Source: SYOC01 sp964441775 (GTDB lineage: Bacteria; Desulfobacterota; Binatia; Bin18). From it: 64,000 nucleotides of DNA. The translations under genes and the position numbers were made by a program. Each line of letters starts with the position of its first letter. Positions within the stretch are counted from its first letter, which is position 1. Of the stretch, positions 24,747-31,061 are shown piece after piece. The notes under the pieces were generated by a model, which did no database searches, was not told the DNA's origin, and was given only the letters and a program-made list of their open reading frames with translations. Where the stretch lies: positions 27,480 through 91,479 of the forward strand of contig CAYTVL010000018.1 in the NCBI GenBank assembly GCA_964441775.1, given 5' to 3'.

Positions 24747-25178
24747 CTAGATTTTCATGAGCAACTCAATCAAGGTCTCGCACTCCTGGGGTGAGAGTTT
24801 GACATCATGCCCGATAATCTTCTGGTCCGCTTGCTCATGAAGGCGACGCCCTTTTTCCGTGAGAGAAATATGCACGACCCGCTGATCATCGGATTGCCGT
24901 TCCTTACGAACTAACCCTTTCTCGACCATTTTGTTGAGAATGCGGGAGACGTTGGGGCTATCATCAATCAGGACCTCACGCAACCTGTTCACTGTCATCT
25001 TCTCTACCGGTTCCGTATCCAGGAAATGGATCACGTTCAACTGTTCTCGACTAATGCCAAACTCTTTCAGCGTGCGCTCGACAAAATTGGCGATCTCTTG
25101 AGCCGTGCACCCCACTAACACGGCGGCTTTGTCACGGATAGGGAAATTTGAATCATAAACTTTTTGTTTATTTGCCAC
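24747..25178 (-). CDS. MarR family transcriptional regulator
   Basis: A 143-residue winged-helix repressor. EFGISREQLNVIHFLDTEPV is the dimer/effector region, TVNRLREVLIDDSPNVSRILNKMVEKGLV the DNA-recognition helix, and ERQSDDQRVVHISLTEKGRRL the wing. Upstream is a textbook control region: TTGACA-17 bp-TAAATA on the minus strand, followed at once by a 23-bp operator palindrome. It should therefore repress itself; a related half-site before the ferritin-like genes suggests they are co-regulated. The effector is unknown, perhaps an aromatic or terpene compound. Confidence 0.93.
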   Translation of the reverse strand: MANKQKVYDSNFPIRDKAAVLVGCTAQEIANFVERTLKEFGISREQLNVIHFLDTEPVEKMTVNRLREVLIDDSPNVSRILNKMVEKGLVRKERQSDDQRVVHISLTEKGRRLHEQADQKIIGHDVKLSPQECETLIELLMKI

Positions 25179-25214
25179 GGTGTGTGGATTACAACTAGAG
25201 AAAAATAATTTTTA

Positions 25215-25237
25215 TCCCAGGAAAATATTTCCTGGGA
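25215..25237. promoter_or_regulatory. MarR operator palindrome
   Basis: A perfect 10-bp inverted repeat (TCCCAGGAAA / TTTCCTGGGA) around 3 bp. It lies immediately downstream of the -10 box of the MarR promoter and 37 bp before the MarR start codon. Position and symmetry are as expected for an autoregulatory MarR operator. Confidence 0.75.
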
Positions 25238-25238
25238 G

Positions 25239-25267
25239 TATTTATCTTCCTGAGCCTAACCTGTCAA
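25239..25267 (-). promoter_or_regulatory. Sigma-70 promoter of the MarR gene
   Basis: Reading the minus strand: TTGACA (25267-25262), a spacer of exactly 17 bp, then TAAATA (25244-25239). Transcription would start inside the operator palindrome at 25215-25237. Confidence 0.7.
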
Positions 25268-25270
25268 GCC

Positions 25271-25321
25271 CTGAAAATATAAATTTTCAGCAGTCAGTAA
25301 AAAATAAGTCCGACTGCTGAA
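25271..25321. repeat. Two nested inverted repeats after the copy-2 epoxide hydrolase gene
   Basis: CTGAAAAT / ATTTTCAG (25271-25290, 4-nt loop) abuts and overlaps a second inverted repeat, TTCAGCAGTC / GACTGCTGAA (25286-25295 and 25312-25321). It follows the stop at 25329 on the minus strand, so it may end that transcript. Its GCTGAACACTGACTC words resemble the short repeats seen elsewhere in the window. Confidence 0.5.
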
Positions 25322-25328
25322 CACTGAC

Positions 25329-25745
25329 TCATGAGTCGAGATGTAAAGTCGGTCCACCGTTTTCGAACCACAGGCGATTATCAAAATAATCGCGCCAGCC
25401 GCAGATCTTGCCCGCGTCATTGAGATCGAACATGCCGATGCAAGGGAGTTTGAGGCCCCATCCCTTGCCGTCGAAATCCCAGCAGTCGAGCCGCTCAGTG
25501 ACCACCGTGTTGCCGCGACCGAAGCAGTTACGCAGTTCCCAATGCACCTTGTACGAGAGCTTCATGATGCCTGCGACGATCTTGCGCACATCGCGCTGAC
25601 CGATGACCGGCGCCAACGGCTGATTGATGTAGACAATGTCGTCCGATAGACACGCCATCGCCACGTCCGGGTCGATCGCCTCCCACGCATCGATAAACAG
25701 GCGCACTTTAAAAACATTACGTGTGACGATTTCGTCCTGAGTCAT
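25329..25745 (-). CDS. Limonene-1,2-epoxide hydrolase family protein (copy 2)
   Basis: A 138-residue paralogue of 22628-23050. It keeps the LEH residues Y39 and N41 (YINQP), R85 and D87 (TERLDCW) and D122 (RDYFDN), and the C-terminal WFENGGPTL parallels WSKNGGPSL. It is therefore a predicted epoxide hydrolase or isomerase with its own substrate preference. It is the only gene between the MarR control region and a 370-bp gene-poor stretch, so it appears to have its own promoter upstream of 25745. Confidence 0.88.
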   Translation of the reverse strand: MTQDEIVTRNVFKVRLFIDAWEAIDPDVAMACLSDDIVYINQPLAPVIGQRDVRKIVAGIMKLSYKVHWELRNCFGRGNTVVTERLDCWDFDGKGWGLKLPCIGMFDLNDAGKICGWRDYFDNRLWFENGGPTLHLDS

Positions 25746-26115
25746 GGGGCCTCCACTGTAAATTTTGTGAATAGGTTTTTCAAACGACCTTTTTCGAGGC
25801 TCGCTAATCTATCGGTAAGCAGACAAGCGGTCAATCGTGAACAAGAGCCGCCGTGAGCATGTATTGCGCTTCCGCTTGCGCCTCTTCCGCGAGAAACGTA
25901 TCCAGGAGCCACAGCATTTTTTCGGGGCCAGCATCGAGCAAAATGCCCACCTGTTTGGCGTGAGGAGTTCCTCTAACGGAAATGGAGAGAGAAACAACGG
26001 CATGGAGGCGCCGGCGCGCGCACGCATTTATGCTCACTGCCTATCGCGACTACATTTTCATGCGGCACCTGACATTGCCGTTGGATTTCTGAACACGTAG
26101 AAAAAAAGTAGTCGC
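25746..26115. other. Gene-poor stretch without a supported gene
   Basis: 370 bp between the epoxide hydrolase copy 2 and the carbonic-anhydrase-like gene. One 68-codon minus-strand frame (25831-26037, ending near AEEAQAEAQYMLTAALVHD) looks protein-like at its end but has no ribosome-binding site and no family I recognise; it could be a gene remnant. GCGACTAC (26046-26053) and GTAGTCGC (26108-26115) form an 8-bp inverted repeat about 55 bp apart, flanking the end of this stretch. Confidence 0.4.
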
Positions 26116-26685
26116 CTAAGACATCTTCTCGAAGGTCCCATCGAGGGCCATGAGTCCTGTTTCAACACCCAACTGCGGATGGTGCTCAGCGAGTTGTTTC
26201 CGAAACTCAGCGAGCGCGTCCCGGTGGGTCTTCGTCTCGGCTTCGTGGTTGACGACGGCGGCTTCCCCATAGGCGATCTTTGCGGCCCCGCAGTCACGGT
26301 GATTGATCACGATAACCTTGTCTATGTTGTGCAATTGGATCGAGGCTCCGAGGTTGTCCCAGAACGTCTTGTGCCAGTCCTTGAACGCTGGAGCTACGAC
26401 TCCAATGGATGCGCCTGCGATCGTGAATTGACTGTACTTGCCGGTGAGATGACGTCCAGCCGTGTACTTGTGGACAGGTTCCTGGAAACGTGGGTCGATA
26501 CAAGCCAGGACCATCGCCTCATACTTTCCGCTCGCCGCAAGTGCACGCCAAGGAAAGAGGGAGGCAGCGATACTGCTGACGGTGACTCGTAGAAAACGGC
26601 GGCGGTCGAACGGTGCGTTGAGTAAGGTCCGACTACACGGACAGATGTCGAGGCAACCAACATGGCTTTCCCACTGCTTCTGCAT
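26116..26685 (-). CDS. Tat-exported beta-carbonic-anhydrase-like protein
   Basis: A 189-residue protein. A twin-arginine signal (RRRFLRVTVSSIAASLFPW, residues 28-46) precedes a beta-carbonic-anhydrase-like core with the zinc ligand set C62-x-D64-x-R66 (ACIDPRF) and H129-x-x-C132 (NHRDCGAAK). Export by Tat implies a folded, metal-loaded enzyme in the periplasm. The domain is shorter and more divergent than classical beta-CAs, so the activity might be another zinc-dependent one. It is flanked by a gene-poor region and by the VOC genes, on the same strand. Confidence 0.82.
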   Translation of the reverse strand: MQKQWESHVGCLDICPCSRTLLNAPFDRRRFLRVTVSSIAASLFPWRALAASGKYEAMVLACIDPRFQEPVHKYTAGRHLTGKYSQFTIAGASIGVVAPAFKDWHKTFWDNLGASIQLHNIDKVIVINHRDCGAAKIAYGEAAVVNHEAETKTHRDALAEFRKQLAEHHPQLGVETGLMALDGTFEKMS

Positions 26686-26765
26686 CTCAATCCTCCCAGG
26701 TCTATGAATTTGCGCTTCATGCGCGCTGCCGATAGCATTGACGATGAACTGTGCCTACCCCTTCC

Positions 26766-26808
26766 TCTCAGCATGGCGTCGTCTCGGTTACGCCTAACCA
26801 TGCTGAGA
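26766..26808 (-). terminator. Inverted repeat overlapping the 3' end of the VOC gene
   Basis: Perfect 11-bp arms (TCTCAGCATGG / CCATGCTGAGA) separated by 21 nt span the stop codon at 26794. No U-tract follows on the minus strand. It may stabilise or terminate the VOC transcript. Confidence 0.45.
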
Positions 26809-27360
26809 AAACGAAGTCCTCGCACTTTCCGGTTGATCCGAGCGAAAGATGAGGTCGTCAACCGGTTTGCCGGATTCAAAACGAGCAACCAGTTCGTCTG
26901 GATCAAATGGTTCCCCGATAGGATTGGCAGCAAACGTCTCGCTGTGCATGAACGCGTTTGCGGCATCGAGGTCCATGATGTCAATTTGAAACTCCATCAT
27001 GTTGGCGTCGGGGTCTTGGTAATATAGCGACAACGTTAAGCCGTGCCGGATGGGGCGTGCGGGTAGTATGCCGTAGCTCTTCAGGCGTTTGTAGGTATCA
27101 ATCAGCTCGGCCAAATTGTTCCAGGTATAGGCGACGTGGTGGACGCCCACGCCGTTCGCACGTTGCGGGGCCTCACCGTCGGCTGGGGCGCCAAGATTGA
27201 TGAAGGCCATGCGGTGATGTTCGTCGTCGTACGAGATGAACGCCAGCCGATTATCTCGATGCCGCACGGACGCCTCGAAGACGCGGACGTACCAGTCTAT
27301 CATTTCCTCGAAACGATGCGTCTGGTAGACAACATGGGCAAATTTGCTTGGCGTCGCCAT
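26794..27360 (-). CDS. VOC family protein, extradiol-dioxygenase-like
   Basis: A 188-residue vicinal-oxygen-chelate protein made of two paired beta-alpha-beta modules. It opens FAHVVYQTHRFEEMIDWYVR. Metal-ligand candidates are H9, the histidine in GVGVHHVAYTW and the glutamate in DANMMEFQID, the standard two-His one-Glu set of extradiol dioxygenases such as biphenyl-2,3-diol dioxygenase. A 55-residue C-terminal tail follows. It probably cleaves or isomerises a catechol-like intermediate. It is 90 bp downstream of a second VOC gene. Confidence 0.85.
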   Translation of the reverse strand: MATPSKFAHVVYQTHRFEEMIDWYVRVFEASVRHRDNRLAFISYDDEHHRMAFINLGAPADGEAPQRANGVGVHHVAYTWNNLAELIDTYKRLKSYGILPARPIRHGLTLSLYYQDPDANMMEFQIDIMDLDAANAFMHSETFAANPIGEPFDPDELVARFESGKPVDDLIFRSDQPESARTSFSQHG

Positions 27361-27450
27361 AGGTGATTCCTTTCTCTTTTTGCTTTCTCTCTCATTCCCA
27401 ACCGATAATAAATGGACGGGCTCGCGTCAAGCGTACTCACCAGCCATACG

Positions 27451-27903
27451 TTAGCGATAATCCTCTCCTGGATTGAAACTTACGCCTTCCGCGAGAATAC
27501 CTTTACCGGGGACATAATTGACTTCCAGGCGCACTCCCGCGGGGTCCTCGAACAGAACCGAGTAGTACCCCGGAGCCCAGGGACCCTCCTCTGGCAGGTG
27601 TACGATTGTGACTTGCCGGTTTTTAAGGAACTCATAAACTTTGTCTACATCTTCGCGACTCCGGGCTCGAAAACAGGCATGATGGAGGCCCACGCTGTTT
27701 TGCCGAAATCGATCTTGATTGTATTGCGCGTCACAGCGCCCGACTCCTACCGCGGTGCGACCGCCCACGTAGTAAATATAATCCTCGCCGCTGAACACGC
27801 AGTGCAGCCCCAGAAAAGATAGGAATGCTTCGTAGAATTCTTTGCATTGCTCCCATTCGCTCACTGCTAAGATGATATGCGCCATCCCGTTGATCTCGAT
27901 CAT
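27451..27903 (-). CDS. VOC/glyoxalase family protein
   Basis: A 150-residue VOC protein. It has MAHIILAVSEWEQCKEFYEA at the start (H9), SVGLHHACFRARSREDVDKV in the middle and FEDPAGVRLEVNYVPG near the end. This gives a His-His-Glu metal site as in glyoxalase I and fosfomycin-resistance relatives. The substrate is unknown. Its neighbours (VOC extradiol-like, SnoaL-like, LLM, epoxide hydrolase) suggest a role in breakdown of cyclic or aromatic compounds. AAGGAGG precedes the ATG. Confidence 0.85.
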   Translation of the reverse strand: MIEINGMAHIILAVSEWEQCKEFYEAFLSFLGLHCVFSGEDYIYYVGGRTAVGVGRCDAQYNQDRFRQNSVGLHHACFRARSREDVDKVYEFLKNRQVTIVHLPEEGPWAPGYYSVLFEDPAGVRLEVNYVPGKGILAEGVSFNPGEDYR

Positions 27904-27978
27904 GATAGCCTCCTTAGATCCTTCCTTCAGATATTCTCGCCGAGATTTACTACAAACAGCGGCGACTGATAGCCGTGT

Positions 27979-28386
27979 TTACTCCCAAGGTGTTTCCGTC
28001 AGACAGCGTGCACCCATCCCCCAATCTTCCTCGATTTTTCCCGCAATGAGGCGATAAATGCCGATGGCGAGCACCGTGATCGGTTCTCCTGTTGGAGCCG
28101 CACCAGTCGCAGAGACGCCGGTATGGGTTCCACGAAAAGTCCATCGCACAACCACCTTGTCTTCTTCAGCCACGCTATCCTCTAGCACGACTTGCAGGTC
28201 CGACGACACCGCAAGCATCGTTGTGAACATTTTACGTGCGCCTTCGAGACCACGCGGCCAGTTCGGTTGATTGGCGTCGTGCAGGATAAAGTTGGGGGAA
28301 AATACTTCATCGATAGCGGCGAAATTCCTCTTGTTAAACTCTTCGGCGAGACGGTGAAGCACTACTTTGTTGTCATTTGTTGACAT
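27979..28386 (-). CDS. SnoaL-like polyketide-cyclase family protein
   Basis: A 135-residue ester-cyclase/SnoaL family protein. LHRLAEEFNKRNFAAIDEVFS and FILHDANQPNWPRGLEGARK at the start, VVVRWTFRGTHTG in the middle and IYRLIAGKIEEDWGMGA at the end are the usual landmarks. Members bind or rearrange hydrophobic ring compounds; no specific reaction can be given. It heads the VOC run on the minus strand and is divergent from the DUF4336 gene, leaving a 228-bp two-way promoter region (28387-28614) with no other gene. Confidence 0.85.
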   Translation of the reverse strand: MSTNDNKVVLHRLAEEFNKRNFAAIDEVFSPNFILHDANQPNWPRGLEGARKMFTTMLAVSSDLQVVLEDSVAEEDKVVVRWTFRGTHTGVSATGAAPTGEPITVLAIGIYRLIAGKIEEDWGMGARCLTETPWE

Positions 28387-28614
28387 TGGTTCTTCCGTTT
28401 CTCTTTAGGCTAGCTATGGCGCAGGAACGACGGGCGAGGCGCCTCTCTCTTCCACAAAAAAATATCAGAAACTTGGCTGATTGGGAGTCACTCGCGTTCT
28501 TCAAAGACAGTTTTGTATTTCTTCTTTAACTAACCGCCGTGAAAAATTCTCCTCTTTTCTCATCAAAGAGAAAGTCTACAATCAGCTCGAACGAGATGGG
28601 ACGGTAAGCTGCAG

Positions 28615-29424
28615 ATGAGTGAGAGGCAAAGCATCATGAATGCGAGACGTTCGATCTTGGATCGATTGATCCAGCATGTGAGGCCCCGGTTGGTGAGCAC
28701 CTTCGCGCCGCCTCCTCTGCAGATCGCTCCAGATCTCTGGTCACTCGAGCGTCGGTTTCGCATGCCGGGAGGCCTTAGTCTTCCAGTTCGAACAACCATG
28801 ATTCGCTTACACTCCGAAGCACTCCTGGTCGTCTCACCACCGCCAGTCGAAGCAGGGGGTCTCGAAGACTTGGAGGCTCTAGGGGCTATTGAAGAGGTTC
28901 TTATTCCCAACAGCTTTCACTACCTGAATGCGCCTGGGTTTCTCATGCGGTATCCACGTGCGACTCTTCGGGTGACCCCAGGGCTTTACGAGCGCGTCCC
29001 TCAGTTACCCCGTGGCCAGGAGCTGTCAGAGTTATCCCCACCGTCCTGGCGCGGTGTCATCGAGCACCAGGTGCTCAGGCCTCTGTATGGCGCTTCAGAG
29101 GTCGTGCTCTTCCATCGCTCGAGTGCGACGCTGGTTCTCACCGATCTGGCGTTTCACATGCGGCAGTTTAAGCATCGCTTCGATCGAGTAGCCTGGCGGC
29201 TGAATGGCGCACCGCCTGGGTTTGGTCCAAGCCGCACGTCTCGCCTTTTTCTCCTTCGCGATCGAGTCGTAGCTTCTGCGTTTCTCGAGCGGGTGCTTGC
29301 TTGGCCGTTTGAGCGCGTGCTGGTTGCGCATGGAGAACCGCTTGAGACGAATGCCGTTGCGGTGTTTCGGCAGGCGTTCGCATCATATCTTGCTCGATCG
29401 GGTACAGCAGCGAGGACACGATGA
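28615..29424 (+). CDS. DUF4336 (metallo-beta-lactamase-fold-like) protein
   Basis: A 269-residue protein matching DUF4336. LPVRTTMIRLHSEALLVVSP, LEALGAIEEVLIPNSFHYLN, LVLTDLAFHM and RVLVAHGEPLETNAVAVFRQ correspond to the successive strands and loops of a metallo-beta-lactamase fold in which some metal ligands are lost. The function is unknown; it may be a hydrolase relic or a ligand-binding form. ATGs at 28615 and 28636 are both possible. Its stop overlaps the next start (ATGA), so it is coupled to the DUF6614 gene. Confidence 0.8.
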   Translation: MSERQSIMNARRSILDRLIQHVRPRLVSTFAPPPLQIAPDLWSLERRFRMPGGLSLPVRTTMIRLHSEALLVVSPPPVEAGGLEDLEALGAIEEVLIPNSFHYLNAPGFLMRYPRATLRVTPGLYERVPQLPRGQELSELSPPSWRGVIEHQVLRPLYGASEVVLFHRSSATLVLTDLAFHMRQFKHRFDRVAWRLNGAPPGFGPSRTSRLFLLRDRVVASAFLERVLAWPFERVLVAHGEPLETNAVAVFRQAFASYLARSGTAARTR

Positions 29425-29771
29425 CTATCTACCATATCTGGTGCAATCTCAAAGACGGAATCAAAGATGTTGAATTTGCAGATGCGGTCAAGAAGTATTT
29501 CGCGCATCTGCAAGAGCAGGGGCAAGTACACGGCTACCGCCTCACCCGACGCAAGTTGGGGCTCGCTCCCTCGCAGCTTCCCGAATTTCACATTCTGGTC
29601 GATTTTGTAGACATGGCGCAGATGGACGCCGCCTTTCAGAATGTCTCGTCGAGAGCCGATCCGGTGGAAAGTTTTCATCATGCGGTCAACTCGAAGGTGC
29701 GAGATGTTGTGATTGCTCTCTACCGTGACTTTCCTGATGAGGGTCGGGTGCGTGGACAAGAGAAATTTTGA
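29421..29771 (+). CDS. DUF6614 family protein
   Basis: A 116-residue small alpha/beta protein (MTIYHIWCNLKDGIKDVEFA, GYRLTRRKLGLAPSQLPEFH, ESFHHAVNSKVRDVVIALYR). It matches the DUF6614 pattern and looks like a ferredoxin-like dimeric fold similar to stress-responsive A/B barrels. The function is unknown. It overlaps the DUF4336 gene by 4 bp and is followed by PhzF 39 bp downstream, so all three are probably one operon. Confidence 0.75.
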   Translation: MTIYHIWCNLKDGIKDVEFADAVKKYFAHLQEQGQVHGYRLTRRKLGLAPSQLPEFHILVDFVDMAQMDAAFQNVSSRADPVESFHHAVNSKVRDVVIALYRDFPDEGRVRGQEKF

Positions 29772-29810
29772 TACGTAAGAGTGACGCTTAACCAACCGGG
29801 AAGCCTTTGT

Positions 29811-30683
29811 ATGGACTTTTATATCACCGACGTCTTCGGCCAGGAGAAATATGCCGGCAACCAACTTGCCACCTTTCTTCATTGTGGCGATTTGTCTGAT
29901 CGAGAGATGCAACAGATTGCGCGGGAAATGAATTTCTCGGAAACAACCTTTGTCCCGTCTGACCTTCCTCACAACGGCGGGTACGAAGTGCGCATCTTTA
30001 CGCCGAAGGCGGAAATTGATTTCGCGGGTCATCCAACGTTGGGTACGGCGTTCGTCATTCAGCAGTACCTGATCGGACAGCCCGTCGAACAAGTCCTGTT
30101 GCATCTCCGACTAGGCCCTGTGCCTGTGCGCTTCTCGGCTGGGAGTGGCGATTCTCTTCTGTGGATGCGGCAAGCCGAACCGACCGTCGGCCCTGCGCTC
30201 GAAGCAGCGACGTTAGCGTCGGTCCTGGGTCTTGAGCTGAGTGATATTGATGAACGCTGGCCGGTTGAACAAGTTTCCACCGGGCTGCCTCACGTCATCG
30301 TGCCTTTGAAAAGCCTAGCTGCATTGCAGCGCGCTCGAATCGCACGCGACTGCTACGACGCCCTCGTGCAGCAGACCTGGGCGAAAGCCCTCCTGATTTT
30401 TAGCTCGCAAGGGTACGTAACAACCGATCTCAGCGTGCGGATGTTTGCGGATTTCTATGGAGTGCCGGAAGATCCTGCGACTGGCAGTGGCAACGGTTGC
30501 TTAGCTGCGTATCTTGTCAATCATCGCTATTTCGGGACCTCGTCGATCAGTCTGCGAGTTGGACAAGGCTTCGAGATCGGACGCCCTTCCATTCTTACCC
30601 TTAGAGCAACAGAAGAGCAGGGACGGATCTTAGTGAATGTCGGCGGCCAAGTGATTCCGGTTGCGAAAGGCCAATGGTTGTAG
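29811..30683 (+). CDS. PhzF family isomerase/epimerase
   Basis: A 290-residue PhzF-like protein built of two diaminopimelate-epimerase-fold halves. The catalytic glutamate lies in MNFSETTFV (E44). GHPTLGTAF and EDPATGSGNGC are the conserved substrate-binding loops. PhzF isomerises a cyclohexadiene in phenazine synthesis, but no other phenazine genes are here, so it more likely acts on another small acid. I prefer the ATG at 29811 (DFYITDVF is the family start) to an in-frame GTG at 29781. Confidence 0.9.
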   Translation: MDFYITDVFGQEKYAGNQLATFLHCGDLSDREMQQIAREMNFSETTFVPSDLPHNGGYEVRIFTPKAEIDFAGHPTLGTAFVIQQYLIGQPVEQVLLHLRLGPVPVRFSAGSGDSLLWMRQAEPTVGPALEAATLASVLGLELSDIDERWPVEQVSTGLPHVIVPLKSLAALQRARIARDCYDALVQQTWAKALLIFSSQGYVTTDLSVRMFADFYGVPEDPATGSGNGCLAAYLVNHRYFGTSSISLRVGQGFEIGRPSILTLRATEEQGRILVNVGGQVIPVAKGQWL

Positions 30684-30701
30684 CGTGAAAGGATTTTCAC
30701 T

Positions 30702-31016
30702 ATGAGCACTCGTCTCGTGTTGTTGGCGTCGTTGTTCATTCATCCTGGCCGAGAGGTCGAATTTCGTCAGTTCGAAACCCAAGCGGCGCGCATCATGAAA
30801 AAATATGGCGGACAAGTGGAGCGTGTGATTCGTCCGCTTGCGTCTGGCGCCCCGGAGTCCTCGCCCTATGAAATTCATGTGGTGACGTTCCCAAGCCGCG
30901 AACACTTCGAGGCCTATCGCACAGACCAGGGTCTCGCCTCGTTCGCCGCGCTCCGTCAAGCCGCCATCGCGCGCACGGACATCATTATGGGTGAGGAAGG
31001 AGAACCGTATCTGTAA
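30702..31016 (+). CDS. DUF1330-like dimeric ferredoxin-fold protein
   Basis: A 104-residue alpha/beta protein (RLVLLASLFIHPGREVEFRQ, FETQAARIMKKYGG, IHVVTFPSREHFEAYRTDQG). The pattern is that of DUF1330 and antibiotic-biosynthesis-monooxygenase-like dimeric barrels. No catalytic residues can be named. It lies 18 bp after phzF and 45 bp before the molybdopterin oxidoreductase in the same plus-strand run. Confidence 0.78.
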   Translation: MSTRLVLLASLFIHPGREVEFRQFETQAARIMKKYGGQVERVIRPLASGAPESSPYEIHVVTFPSREHFEAYRTDQGLASFAALRQAAIARTDIIMGEEGEPYL

Positions 31017-31061
31017 AGAGAGGTTTCTCAGCCCGAGCCTCGTGAGTAAGAGGGAAATTCG

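Noticed and set aside
25831..26037. 68-codon minus-strand frame ending AEEAQAEAQYMLTAALVHD
   Set aside because: The end looks helix-like but there is no ribosome-binding site, no family and the first half is implausible; kept only as a note on the gene-poor region.
29154..30104. 316-codon minus-strand frame
   Set aside because: It lies opposite DUF4336, DUF6614 and PhzF, all well supported, and its translation has no recognisable features.
29811..30683. PhzF gene as evidence for phenazine synthesis
   Set aside because: No other phz genes are near, and PhzF-like proteins are widespread in organisms that make no phenazines.
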